A DNA stretch of 64,000 nt from Arsukibacterium sp. Its GTDB lineage: Bacteria; Pseudomonadota; Gammaproteobacteria; Enterobacterales; Alteromonadaceae. Every line of letters starts with the position of its first letter. Position 1 is the first letter of the stretch. A model generated the notes under the pieces. That model worked only from the letters and a program-made list of their open reading frames with translations. It was not told the DNA's origin and made no database searches. The stretch lies in assembly GCF_018402695.1 (NCBI RefSeq), contig NZ_JAGYIM010000011.1:302752-366751 (forward strand). The letters are read 5' to 3'. The translations under genes and the position numbers were made by a program. Shown here piece by piece: positions 55,970 to 64,000 of this stretch.

Positions 55970-56000
55970 CTTGAATCGATCAGGGCTAATCCCCACTAAT
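55970..56000 (+). promoter_or_regulatory. Sigma-32 heat shock promoter of dnaK
   Basis: CTTGAA, 15 bases, then CCCCACTAAT: a very good match to the RpoH consensus, ending 47 bases before the dnaK ATG. Confidence 0.8.
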
Positions 56001-56047
56001 CAGTCAACGCAATTTTTAATTGTTCAGAATATAAGTGGAGAGCAGTT

Positions 56048-57961
56048 ATGGGTAGAATAATTGGTATTGATTTGGGCACAACCAACTCATGTGTTGCTGT
56101 GTTAGATGGCGACAAACCTCGGGTTTTAGAAAATGCAGAAGGCACGCGTACTACGCCTTCAATTATTGCTTATGCTGAAGATGGTGAGGTATTAGTAGGT
56201 CAGCCGGCAAAACGTCAGGCGGTAACTAACCCTAAAAATACCCTGTATGCGATTAAGCGTTTAATTGGCCGTCGCTTTGAAGACGAAGAAGTACAGCGCG
56301 ACATCAAAATTATGCCGTTTAAAATTGTCAAAGCGGATAATGGCGATGCCTGGGTTGAAGTAAAAGATAAAAAACTGGCTGCGCCGCAAATTTCAGCTGA
56401 AGTGCTGAAAAAAATGAAGAAAACTGCCGAGGATTTCTTAGGCGAAGCAGTAACGGCTGCAGTTATTACCGTACCAGCATACTTCAATGATGCGCAGCGT
56501 CAGGCCACTAAAGACGCCGGCCGGATTGCGGGCTTAGACGTCAAACGGATTATCAACGAGCCAACCGCTGCGGCACTGGCTTATGGTATGGATAAAAAGA
56601 AAGGCGACACCAAGATTGCAGTGTATGACTTAGGTGGCGGTACTTTCGATATCTCTATTATTGAAATTGATGATGTTGATGGCGAGCAAACCTTTGAAGT
56701 GTTATCCACCAACGGTGATACCCACTTAGGTGGTGAAGACTTCGATAACCGGGTTATTAATTACCTGGTAGAAGAATTCAAGAAAGAGCAGGGCATGGAC
56801 TTGCGCAACGATTCTTTAGCGATGCAGCGGGTAAAAGAAGCCGCTGAAAAAGCCAAGATTGAGCTGTCCTCAGCCTCGCAAACTGAAGTGAACCTGCCGT
56901 ACATCACTGCAGATGCTTCAGGACCGAAACACTTAAACATCAAAGTGACCCGCGCCAAGCTGGAGTCACTGGTGGAAGACTTAGTGCAGCGTACGTTAGA
57001 GCCGCTGAAAAAAGCCTTAGCCGATGCTGATTTAAGCGTTAGCGAAATTAACGAAATTATTCTGGTGGGTGGTCAGACCCGGATGCCAAAAGTACAGGAA
57101 GCCGTTACTGCTTTCTTTGGCAAAGAACCACGTAAAGACGTAAACCCGGATGAAGCCGTAGCAGTCGGTGCTGCCATTCAGGGTGCGGTACTGTCTGGCG
57201 ATGTGAAAGACGTATTGTTACTGGATGTAACGCCACTGTCGCTGGGTATCGAAACCATGGGTAGCGTGATGACGGCGCTGATTGAGAAAAACACCACTAT
57301 TCCGACTAAAAAGTCGCAGGTGTTTTCAACCGCCGATGACAATCAGGCTGCGGTAACCATTCACGTGTTACAGGGTGAGCGCAAGCGCGCGACTGATAAT
57401 AAATCATTGGGCCAGTTCAATTTAGAAGGTATTCGCCCGGGTCGTCGTGGCGAGCCGCAAATTGAAGTAACGTTCGATTTAGATGCGGATGGTATCTTGC
57501 ATGTGTCTGCGAAAGATAAAGACACCGGCAAAGAGCAGAAGATCACTATTAAATCGTCTTCAGGTTTATCGGAAGATGAAATCGCGGCCATGGTGCGCGA
57601 TGCTGAAGCCCATGCTGAAGAAGACAAAAAGTTCGAAGAGCTGGTACAAACCCGTAACCAGGCTGATGCGATGGTTCATGCCACGCGCAAACAACTGGAA
57701 GAAGTGGGCGACAACTTAGCCAGCGACGACAAAGCGGCCATTGAAACGGCAATTAACGAGCTGGAAACCGCCCTGAAAGGCAGCGACAAAGCGGAAATTG
57801 ATGCCAAGTCACAAGCCTTAATTCAGGCTTCGCAAAAGCTGATGGAAGCGGCCCAGGCTAAAGCCCAGCAGGGTGGTGCCGATGCCGGCCAGCAGCAGGC
57901 TGCTGGCAATGACGATGTTGTTGATGCTGAGTTTGAAGAAGTAAAAGACGACAACAAATAA
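56048..57961 (+). CDS. dnaK: Molecular chaperone DnaK (Hsp70)
   Basis: 637 residues, the usual length. The ATPase domain is complete: [58 protein letters not shown]. It is followed by the linker [15 protein letters not shown], the substrate-binding domain and the C-terminal EEVKDDNK tail. Preceded by GGAG and a sigma-32 promoter; no CIRCE. dnaJ follows 58 bases downstream. Confidence 0.98.
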   Translation: MGRIIGIDLGTTNSCVAVLDGDKPRVLENAEGTRTTPSIIAYAEDGEVLVGQPAKRQAVTNPKNTLYAIKRLIGRRFEDEEVQRDIKIMPFKIVKADNGDAWVEVKDKKLAAPQISAEVLKKMKKTAEDFLGEAVTAAVITVPAYFNDAQRQATKDAGRIAGLDVKRIINEPTAAALAYGMDKKKGDTKIAVYDLGGGTFDISIIEIDDVDGEQTFEVLSTNGDTHLGGEDFDNRVINYLVEEFKKEQGMDLRNDSLAMQRVKEAAEKAKIELSSASQTEVNLPYITADASGPKHLNIKVTRAKLESLVEDLVQRTLEPLKKALADADLSVSEINEIILVGGQTRMPKVQEAVTAFFGKEPRKDVNPDEAVAVGAAIQGAVLSGDVKDVLLLDVTPLSLGIETMGSVMTALIEKNTTIPTKKSQVFSTADDNQAAVTIHVLQGERKRATDNKSLGQFNLEGIRPGRRGEPQIEVTFDLDADGILHVSAKDKDTGKEQKITIKSSSGLSEDEIAAMVRDAEAHAEEDKKFEELVQTRNQADAMVHATRKQLEEVGDNLASDDKAAIETAINELETALKGSDKAEIDAKSQALIQASQKLMEAAQAKAQQGGADAGQQQAAGNDDVVDAEFEEVKDDNK

Positions 57962-58019
57962 TACGGGCCCGGGCTGCAGCTTGCTGCAGCCCTTTGACTA
58001 AGAAGTAAGCACTGAATTT

Positions 58020-59165
58020 ATGTCAAAGCGTGACTACTATGAAGTATTGGGTGTCGCTAAAGGCGCCGATGATAAAGACATCAAAAAGGCTTATAAACGC
58101 CTCGCTATGAAATTTCACCCTGATCGTACTCAGGGCGATAAAGGCATGGAGGAGAAGTTTAAAGAAGTCCAGGAAGCCTATGAGGTTTTATCAGACGAGC
58201 AAAAACGCGCTGCCTATGATCGTTTTGGCCATGCCGGGGTAGACCCTACTCGCGGTGGCGGTGGTTTTGGCGGCGGTGGCGCTGGTGCCGGCGACTTTGG
58301 TGATATTTTTGGCGATGTGTTTGGTGACATCTTTGGTGGCGGCGGTCGTCGCGGCCAGTCACGGGCACAGCGCGGCTCAGACTTACGCTATAACCTGGAG
58401 CTGAATTTAGAAGAAGCAGTGAAAGGTAAGTCGGTCGATATTAAAGTGCCAACATACGTTAACTGTGACAGCTGCGACGGTTCAGGCGCTAAGAAAGGTA
58501 CTTCGGCGAAAAGTTGCCCAACCTGTCATGGTGCTGGCCAGGTCACGATGCGTCAGGGCTTTTTTGCCGTACAGCAAACCTGTCCAACCTGTAATGGTCG
58601 CGGCAAAATTATTCCGGAACCTTGTACTAAATGTCATGGTGAAGGGCGGGTTGAGAAAACCAAAACTTTATCAGTTAAAATTCCGGCCGGGGTCGATACC
58701 GGTGATCGCATTCGCTTAACCGGTGAGGGCGAGGCAGGCATGCATGGCGCACCGGCTGGTGATTTATATGTGCAGGTAAACGTTAAACCCCACCCGATTT
58801 TTCAGCGGGATGGCAACAACCTGTACTGTGATGTACCGTTAAGTTTTGCCACCGCAGCCCTGGGTGGTGAAATTGCGGTACCCACGCTGGATGGCCGGAT
58901 TAAACTGAAAATTCCGGCAGAAACCCAAACCGAAAAAATGTTCCGGTTACGCGGTAAAGGCGTGCAATCGGTGCGAGGTGGTGGCGTTGGTGATTTGGTT
59001 TGCAAGGTGGTAATTGAAACCCCGGTGAACCTTAGCGACAAGCAGAAAGAATTGCTTCGTCAACTTGATGAAAGTATGGCCGGTGAGAGCGAAGCGAAGC
59101 ATCGACCTAAATCGAAAGGGTTTTTTGATGGCGTTAAAAAATTCTTCGATGATTTAACTGGTTAA
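58020..59165 (+). CDS. dnaJ: Co-chaperone DnaJ (Hsp40)
   Basis: 381 residues: J-domain with HPD at 33-35, a Gly/Phe-rich linker, four CxxCxGxG zinc motifs ([32 protein letters not shown]) and two beta-barrel substrate domains. It delivers clients to DnaK. It is in the dnaK operon and ends at a clear terminator. Confidence 0.98.
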   Translation: MSKRDYYEVLGVAKGADDKDIKKAYKRLAMKFHPDRTQGDKGMEEKFKEVQEAYEVLSDEQKRAAYDRFGHAGVDPTRGGGGFGGGGAGAGDFGDIFGDVFGDIFGGGGRRGQSRAQRGSDLRYNLELNLEEAVKGKSVDIKVPTYVNCDSCDGSGAKKGTSAKSCPTCHGAGQVTMRQGFFAVQQTCPTCNGRGKIIPEPCTKCHGEGRVEKTKTLSVKIPAGVDTGDRIRLTGEGEAGMHGAPAGDLYVQVNVKPHPIFQRDGNNLYCDVPLSFATAALGGEIAVPTLDGRIKLKIPAETQTEKMFRLRGKGVQSVRGGGVGDLVCKVVIETPVNLSDKQKELLRQLDESMAGESEAKHRPKSKGFFDGVKKFFDDLTG

Positions 59166-59174
59166 GTAAGTTTA

Positions 59175-59199
59175 AAACCACCTTCGGGTGGTTTTTTTT
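59175..59199 (+). terminator. Terminator of dnaK-dnaJ
   Basis: ACCACC-TTCG-GGTGGT with a stable TTCG tetraloop, followed by eight T residues, ten bases after the dnaJ stop. Confidence 0.95.
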
Positions 59200-59287
59200 G
59201 CAGTACCCGATACACTTATAGGGTTGCTATACTGTATGGCTGCAGCTGCGGCAGCAAACGTGGCTTTGCATCAATAAGGATTTTGTT

Positions 59288-60088
59288 ATGCTGAAGAATT
59301 TTTCACTGGCAGCGGTTGCTGCTTTAGTAGTGGTTGCCTGTGCACAATCACCGACCGGTCGTAATCAAATCATGCTTTTTGATGACAAACAGCTTAGCAC
59401 TATGGGTGCTCAGACTTTCGAAACAATGAAAGCAGAAACGCCGATCAGTAAAGATGCCAGAATCAATGACTATGTGCAGTGTATTGCCAGTGCCTTGTTG
59501 CGGGTAACTCCACAGGAGTACCTGACTAACCCGTGGGAAGTGGTGGTATTTGACAGTGAACAGGTCAATGCTTTTGCTTTGCCGGGTGGCAAAATCGGCG
59601 TTTACACCGGTCTGTTAAAGGTAGCAGAGAACCAGGAGCAACTTGCCGCTGTTGTTGGCCATGAAATTGCCCATGTAATGGCAGGTCATAGTAACGAGCG
59701 CTTATCAACTAATCAGTTTTTGCAGTCGGCGTTGGCACTGGGCGATGCTGGCACTAAAGCTTATGGTGTGAAGTATCAGCAGGAAATTATGGCAATGTTA
59801 GGTGTAGGTGCTCAATTAGGTATAACCTTACCTTTTAGTCGCACCCATGAATCAGAAGCAGATATTGTTGGCCTGGACTTAATGGCAAAGGCCGGTTTTG
59901 AACCGCGCCAGGCGGTGAATTTATGGCAGAATATGGCAGCAGCCAGCAGCAATAATACACCACAGTTTCTATCCAGCCACCCGATACCGGAGAACCGGAT
60001 AGCAGAATTGCGCGCCAGAATGCCTGAAGCGATGGCAACTTTTAACGAACGGAAAAAGTCAGGCCGGTTACCGGCTTGCCGCAAATAA
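59288..60088 (+). CDS. M48-family metalloprotease lipoprotein, LoiP-like
   Basis: A 266-residue lipoprotein with lipobox VVAC at C18. It has zinc motif HEIAHVMAGH and the downstream ligand Glu in SRTHESEADIVGLDLMAKAGF. The family (LoiP/YcaL/BepA-like, one-domain form) degrades misfolded envelope proteins. The context next to dnaKJ suggests stress, but the gene has its own promoter region (TATACT at about 59228). Confidence 0.88.
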   Translation: MLKNFSLAAVAALVVVACAQSPTGRNQIMLFDDKQLSTMGAQTFETMKAETPISKDARINDYVQCIASALLRVTPQEYLTNPWEVVVFDSEQVNAFALPGGKIGVYTGLLKVAENQEQLAAVVGHEIAHVMAGHSNERLSTNQFLQSALALGDAGTKAYGVKYQQEIMAMLGVGAQLGITLPFSRTHESEADIVGLDLMAKAGFEPRQAVNLWQNMAAASSNNTPQFLSSHPIPENRIAELRARMPEAMATFNERKKSGRLPACRK

Positions 60089-60251
60089 TTGGGTTGATGG
60101 CGTCAGCTAAATTTACAATATTAAGTTTATCTGAAGCTGTCAGTTAAGGAATCTGATTAATTTCAAGTCATTACAGCATTGGATTAAAATTTGCATGTTT
60201 TGGTTAAAGACTAGCTTTAGCTAAAACATCAGGACAAGGGTGAGACAGTCT

Positions 60252-60851
60252 ATGGACAATAAGGATATCAACGCAGCGAGTGGCCGCCGTAAGTTTTTAG
60301 TTCGGGCGGGTATGGGATCGTTGCCGGTGTTAATGGCCCTGAAAAGCAAAGGTGCCTGGGGTTATAGTACCCAAAACTGTAATTTAAGTGCCAGCATGTC
60401 AAAAATGCAGTCGGTACAAGCAGAGCAGTTTCAGGCTTGCACAGGTCAGTTTCATTCTCATGGTGGTGCAAAAGATTATTTTAAGTTAAAGGGAGAGGGT
60501 AGCGAGAGAATAGGGTATTTCCACTCTCTTTCAGATGCTTATCACAATGGTGATATGTTCACAGGCTCTTATGATGGTAGTCCTGTTAACGAAAATACCT
60601 TGTTCAGTAGTATTTTCACTAGTGGTGGCTTTGATGGTACCCTTGCTGAAGCGTTAGTGTTGAAGGGGCCTTACGATTTAATTCGCAATATCACTGCAGT
60701 GTTTTTACATTCAATGTTTTATCGTGCGGCAGCTATATATCCTGAGCCTGAAGCTTTTGTTCAAGCTTATAATAATGCTGTGTTCACTGGTGAAACAGGC
60801 CAGTTGAAAAATGTATTAACGATGTATATTGATGCTGAGTATGAAGATTAA
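60252..60851 (+). CDS. Twin-arginine leader protein of an HprK-related cassette, function unknown
   Basis: 199 residues from ATG 60252, placed about eight bases after GGTGAG; a GTG at 60240 is also open. The N-terminus contains SGRRKFLVRAGMGSLPVLMALKSKGAW, a Tat-type leader, so the protein is probably exported folded. The mature part has a cysteine pair (C near NLSASMSK and C in QACTGQF) and otherwise no domain I recognise; it is rich in Phe, Tyr, Gly and Ser. It overlaps the next small gene. Base composition is more AT-rich than its neighbours. Confidence 0.65.
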   Translation: MDNKDINAASGRRKFLVRAGMGSLPVLMALKSKGAWGYSTQNCNLSASMSKMQSVQAEQFQACTGQFHSHGGAKDYFKLKGEGSERIGYFHSLSDAYHNGDMFTGSYDGSPVNENTLFSSIFTSGGFDGTLAEALVLKGPYDLIRNITAVFLHSMFYRAAAIYPEPEAFVQAYNNAVFTGETGQLKNVLTMYIDAEYED

Positions 60852-61035
60852 TAGTGAAGAGGTCGCTGTAACTACTAATTACACCTCATGGCTATCAGCG
60901 GCCAGGCAAGCAATTAATGAGCAGCGCCATCTCGTGAGTTATACTTTTTCAGCTGACAATGGCGCAGCTTACTTTAATAGCATAAGCTATGCTACCTACA
61001 AGGTTTTGCCGGGAAAACACCCCGAGCAGGAGTAA
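60841..61035 (+). CDS. Small protein (64 aa) between Tat-leader and HprK-related genes
   Basis: MKINSEEVAVTTNYTSWLSA..., 64 residues from ATG 60841; ATG 60832 and TTG 60829 are alternatives. It overlaps the preceding gene and its stop is two bases before the kinase start. In related cassettes the small gene beside the kinase codes for a PqqD-like protein of about 90 residues; this one is shorter and I do not see the PqqD pattern. It could be a carrier, a peptide substrate or an adaptor. Confidence 0.6.
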   Translation: MKINSEEVAVTTNYTSWLSAARQAINEQRHLVSYTFSADNGAAYFNSISYATYKVLPGKHPEQE

Positions 61036-61037
61036 GT

Positions 61038-61895
61038 TTGCCGCTTTTTTCATTGCATACCCCGCCTTTTTCCGTTCGTATAGCCTCTGACAGTCCGACG
61101 TTATTCAGTGATTTAGCCAGGCTTTATCCGGAAAACGTGCTGCGTCCGGAAGCTGATGAGCAACATATCTATGATTTTCATATCGATTATAATCGACGCT
61201 TCAGTGGTAAAAGCCGGCCCTATCATTTTCGAACAGGTACTGAACATTTCCGGATGGCTGATGCTAAGCAGCTGATTCCGACGTTTGAGTGGGGCCTGAA
61301 CTGGTGTGTGTCGGCATATCAGCAGCAATATCTGGCTATTCATGCGGCGGTGCTGGAAAAAGCGGGGAAAGCGCTGATTATGCCAGCACCTCCTGGTAGT
61401 GGTAAAAGTACATTGTGTGCCCTGTTAATGCTACAGGGCTGGCGCTTGCTATCAGATGAGATGTGTCTGATCGATCCTGCTAATGGTCAGTTACAACCCT
61501 ATGTCCGTCCAGTTAGTTTAAAGAATGCCTCGATTGACGTGATTCAGAGTTATCAAAATGATGTCAGAATATTTCATCGAACACCAGATACTGAAAAAGG
61601 CACAGTAGCGTATTTGCGCCCGTCAGATCTCAGTTGGCAGCAGGCCAACTCAACTGCAACGCCCGCCTGGATAGTCTTTCCCGCCTATCAGGCATCGGCA
61701 GAGCCGGTAGCGGTATATGACATGCCAAAGGCAGATACCGTGTTGTATCTTGCTCAAAATAGTTTTAATTATGCTGTTTTTGGTGCTGAGGGTTTTAGTT
61801 TGCTAAGTCAACTGGTAGAAAATACTGCCAGCTACCGGTTAGAGTATAGCGATACCAGTCAGATGCTGGCATTGCTGGAGCAGCTACTATGCTAG
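61038..61895 (+). CDS. HprK-related kinase A
   Basis: 285 residues, starting at TTG 61038 with AGGAG five bases before. It has a P-loop APPGSGKST (117-125), preceded by LAIHAAVLEKAGKALIMP as in HPr kinase, and LLSDEMCLID (D140, E141) as the acidic pair. It belongs to the HprK-related kinase A family of the HPr-rel-A cassettes. HprK itself phosphorylates a Ser in HPr. The target here is unknown and no HPr gene is near. Confidence 0.83.
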   Translation: MPLFSLHTPPFSVRIASDSPTLFSDLARLYPENVLRPEADEQHIYDFHIDYNRRFSGKSRPYHFRTGTEHFRMADAKQLIPTFEWGLNWCVSAYQQQYLAIHAAVLEKAGKALIMPAPPGSGKSTLCALLMLQGWRLLSDEMCLIDPANGQLQPYVRPVSLKNASIDVIQSYQNDVRIFHRTPDTEKGTVAYLRPSDLSWQQANSTATPAWIVFPAYQASAEPVAVYDMPKADTVLYLAQNSFNYAVFGAEGFSLLSQLVENTASYRLEYSDTSQMLALLEQLLC

Positions 61896-62947
61896 CACCT
61901 GCTCTGATTGCCTGCTTTCGCGATCCGCAAGCGTTTCTGCTTAGCGCCAGTGCCGCCAGCTGGACCACTTTGTTACAGGATGCCCGCAGTTTAGGCCTGA
62001 CCGCACAGCTAAAAGCGCTGTTTGAACGCCATCAAGTATGGCAAGAACTGCCGCCGACAGTACAAAAACACTGCAACTGGGGCTGGCGTTATTATCAGAA
62101 GCAGCAAGCCAGTTTATTTTATGAGTTAATGCAGCTGGAACCCTGTCTGGTGCAGGCTAAATACCCTTGTCTGCTATTAAAAGGCGCAGCCTATCAGGCT
62201 CTGGGTCTGACAGTTAGTGAAGGCCGGCTTTATTCTGATATCGATTTGCTGGTTGACCGGTCGCAGTTAAAGGACTGTAAAAGCAAACTGTTTTTTGCCG
62301 GTTTTTATGAACCTGCGATGTCGGCCTATGATAAACACTTTTATCTGGAACTGTCGCATGAAAACCCGCCGTTGTACCATGTAAAACGTGGCACCGCGCT
62401 GGATTTACATTTTGCTTTGTTTCCGTTGGCGGGCCGTAAAAACCTGGCTATGCAACAGGTTTTTGCCAGTGCCAGCCCGATTGAAGGCTCGTGTTTTCGG
62501 GTGCCCAGCCTCAGCTATTTATATATCCATGCCGCCATCCATTTCTTCTGGCAGGAGGAGCAGCACAAGCTGGTGAAGGATCTAATTGATTTAGATCTGC
62601 TTTACAGCCAGCTGGTAAGTAAAGCGCTGTTGCCACAATTATTACGGGACGCTGAGCAGTTTGGCGCGTTGGAACCGGTTGTTAATACTTTATTGTTAAT
62701 TGAAAAGCTTTTTAAGCGTTCTCTGCCAGATGAAATTGCCAGACAGCTTGGACAAAGTCCGCAGCGACGAGATGTAGCCCGAACCCTGGTACTGATGCAA
62801 CTGCAACCCGGTATAAAAGCACATCTGGCCGGTGCAATCTGGTACTTGCGTGGTTATCGGCATAAAATGCACTGGCGGGTTTTAATCCGCCATGTTTGGG
62901 TGAAAACCAGCCTGACATGGCGGCAGTATCGGCAACGAACCGATTAG
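61889..62947 (+). CDS. Nucleotidyltransferase family protein (NTP_transf_5)
   Basis: 352 residues. It has a minimal nucleotidyltransferase core with LLLKGAAYQALG and the metal-binding pair in YSDIDLLVDRS (D117, D119), then YLELSHENPPLYHVKRGTALDLHFALFP. It overlaps the kinase gene by seven bases, so the two are coupled. Family members occur with HprK-related kinases and in polysaccharide loci. It may add a nucleotide to a protein or small molecule; the substrate is unknown. Confidence 0.82.
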   Translation: MLAPALIACFRDPQAFLLSASAASWTTLLQDARSLGLTAQLKALFERHQVWQELPPTVQKHCNWGWRYYQKQQASLFYELMQLEPCLVQAKYPCLLLKGAAYQALGLTVSEGRLYSDIDLLVDRSQLKDCKSKLFFAGFYEPAMSAYDKHFYLELSHENPPLYHVKRGTALDLHFALFPLAGRKNLAMQQVFASASPIEGSCFRVPSLSYLYIHAAIHFFWQEEQHKLVKDLIDLDLLYSQLVSKALLPQLLRDAEQFGALEPVVNTLLLIEKLFKRSLPDEIARQLGQSPQRRDVARTLVLMQLQPGIKAHLAGAIWYLRGYRHKMHWRVLIRHVWVKTSLTWRQYRQRTD

Positions 62948-62964
62948 TTGTGCTGTTGGATCAC

Positions 62965-64000
62965 TCAGGCCGGGTTGCTTGCTGTCGGGACGGAGTCTGG
63001 AGCGCGCAGTAATATAATGCCGCTGGCCACAACCAATAAAATCAGGCAATAGAAGCTATAAGTTACCACTTGCCAGGGCGAGATGCCGAAGCTGGCCCCC
63101 AGCAGCAGCGCCTGCGCCCCATACGGCACCAGTCCCTGACTGATACAAGCGTAAATATCCAGCAAACTGGCACTTCGCCTTGGCGTGATCTGATGTTGCT
63201 GCGCTAAATTTTTAGCCACATCACCGGTTAGAACAATAGCAACGGTGTTATTGGCGATACACAGGTTGCTGCTAAAGGCCAGTGCAGCGATAGCCAACTG
63301 CTGGGCTTTATTGCCTGCCAGTTTTAATTTGCTGGTTATGCGCTGAATTTTGCCAGAGATCCAACTTAAGCCCCCTTGCTGTTTTATAAACTCACTTAAG
63401 CCGCTTACCAGCATCGCTAACAGGAATATTTCCTGGACGCTGGCAAAGCCAGCAGCGATGTCTTTGCCTAAGCCAACGATTTGATAATCTGCAAATAGGC
63501 TGCCTTGCAGGGCTGCCAGGACAATACCCAGTAACAGCACCAGGAACACGTTTAAGCCCATTACTGCCAGCACTAAAATGGCGGCATAGGGTAATACCGC
63601 GGTCCAGCTGAAGTCGGCGGCAGCAACGTCTGCCGTATCACTGGTAATAAAGCTGTAAATTATCAGGGTTAGTAAGGCGGCTGGCAGGGCAATTTTTATG
63701 TTTTCTTTAAACTTATCCGCCATTTTCGCGCCCTGGGTGCGGGTCGAGGCGATAGTGGTGTCGGAAATGATCGATAAGTTGTCGCCAAACATGGCGCCAC
63801 TTAGCAGCACCCCGGCGACCAGTGCCGGCTCCATATTGGTCTTGGTCGCCAGCCCGACAGCGATAGGGGCCAATGCGCCTATGGTGCCCATCGAGGTCCC
63901 CATGGCGGTTGAGATCAGCGCAGCGATAATAAACAGGCCCGGCAGTAACCAGGCAGCCGGCACTATGCTTAAACCAGCATTAACGGCGGCATCAACGCCG
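62965..64000 (-). CDS. NhaC-type Na+/H+ antiporter family protein, 5' end cut by window edge
   Basis: The frame is open to the window end (GVDAAVNAGLSIVPAAWLLPG...), so the start lies outside. The visible 345 residues have about nine transmembrane helices and the family motifs TAMGTSMGTIGALAPIAVG, GAMFGDNLSIISDTTIASTRTQG and ICIANNTVAIVLTGDVAK. It is convergent with the nucleotidyltransferase gene with 17 bases between. Substrate could be Na+/H+ or an organic acid; the family assignment is firm. Confidence 0.85.
   Translation of the reverse strand, partial: GVDAAVNAGLSIVPAAWLLPGLFIIAALISTAMGTSMGTIGALAPIAVGLATKTNMEPALVAGVLLSGAMFGDNLSIISDTTIASTRTQGAKMADKFKENIKIALPAALLTLIIYSFITSDTADVAAADFSWTAVLPYAAILVLAVMGLNVFLVLLLGIVLAALQGSLFADYQIVGLGKDIAAGFASVQEIFLLAMLVSGLSEFIKQQGGLSWISGKIQRITSKLKLAGNKAQQLAIAALAFSSNLCIANNTVAIVLTGDVAKNLAQQHQITPRRSASLLDIYACISQGLVPYGAQALLLGASFGISPWQVVTYSFYCLILLVVASGIILLRAPDSVPTASNPA

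Noticed and set aside
60892-61035. PqqD-like identity for the small protein in the HprK cassette
   Set aside because: The length (64 aa) and sequence do not show the PqqD pattern; it was left as unknown.

Overview
The window looks like the chromosome of a gammaproteobacterium of the Alteromonadales type (Rheinheimera / Alishewanella / Arsukibacterium-like). This rests on the conserved gene order ssrA-smpB-ratA-ratB-bamE-recN-nadK-grpE, a tmRNA tag ANDENYALAA, GlnB and NadE of enterobacterial type, and a large pectin locus of the kind known from Alishewanella. The genus is an inference from gene content, not a computed placement.

Layout. 1-8.5 kb: minor pseudopilin genes of the type IV pilus in two successive sets (pilX-pilY1-pilE, then pilV-pilW-pilX-compact PilY1-like-pilE), with a convergent fimT. 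8.6-9.9 kb: nadE and glnB. 9.9-14.4 kb: an operon of three members of three different photolyase/cryptochrome subfamilies, the last with the four cysteines of the Fe-S bacterial (6-4) photolyases. 14.5-17.8 kb: a ZrgA-like His-rich protein, a DUF3299 protein and an ABC ATPase/permease pair, probably metal (zinc) uptake. 17.8-19.7 kb: a YdjM-like membrane protein and an exosortase-associated acyltransferase. 20-23.2 kb: ribosome rescue genes (arfB, tmRNA, smpB) with a VapBC module between, then ratA and ratB. 23.3-28.2 kb: bamE, recN (two LexA boxes), nadK, hrcA, grpE.

28.2-54.2 kb is a pectin/galacturonate utilisation locus lying between grpE and dnaK. A TonB receptor takes up oligomers. Lipoproteins (DUF4861-GH105 fusion, GH28) and a CE12 esterase trim them. 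A TRAP transporter imports uronates. Unsaturated products go through KduI-KduD, and galacturonate goes through UxaC, a UxuB-like reductase and UxaA. Both routes meet at KDG, then KdgK and Eda give pyruvate and glyceraldehyde-3-phosphate, which a GapN-like dehydrogenase may oxidise. An IclR and a LacI regulator sit in the middle. Four LacI-type operators occur as two pairs with identical 33-bp spacing. Three genes here (dctM, GH28, uxaA) carry reading-frame breaks; no other gene in the window shows one.

54.3-59.2 kb: an Hpt-REC-REC-GGDEF protein, then dnaK (sigma-32 promoter) and dnaJ. 59.3-60.1 kb: an M48 lipoprotein peptidase. 60.2-62.9 kb: a four-gene cassette (twin-arginine leader protein, 64-aa protein, HprK-related kinase A, nucleotidyltransferase) of unknown function, the best candidate here for an undescribed system. 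The window ends inside an NhaC-type antiporter gene.
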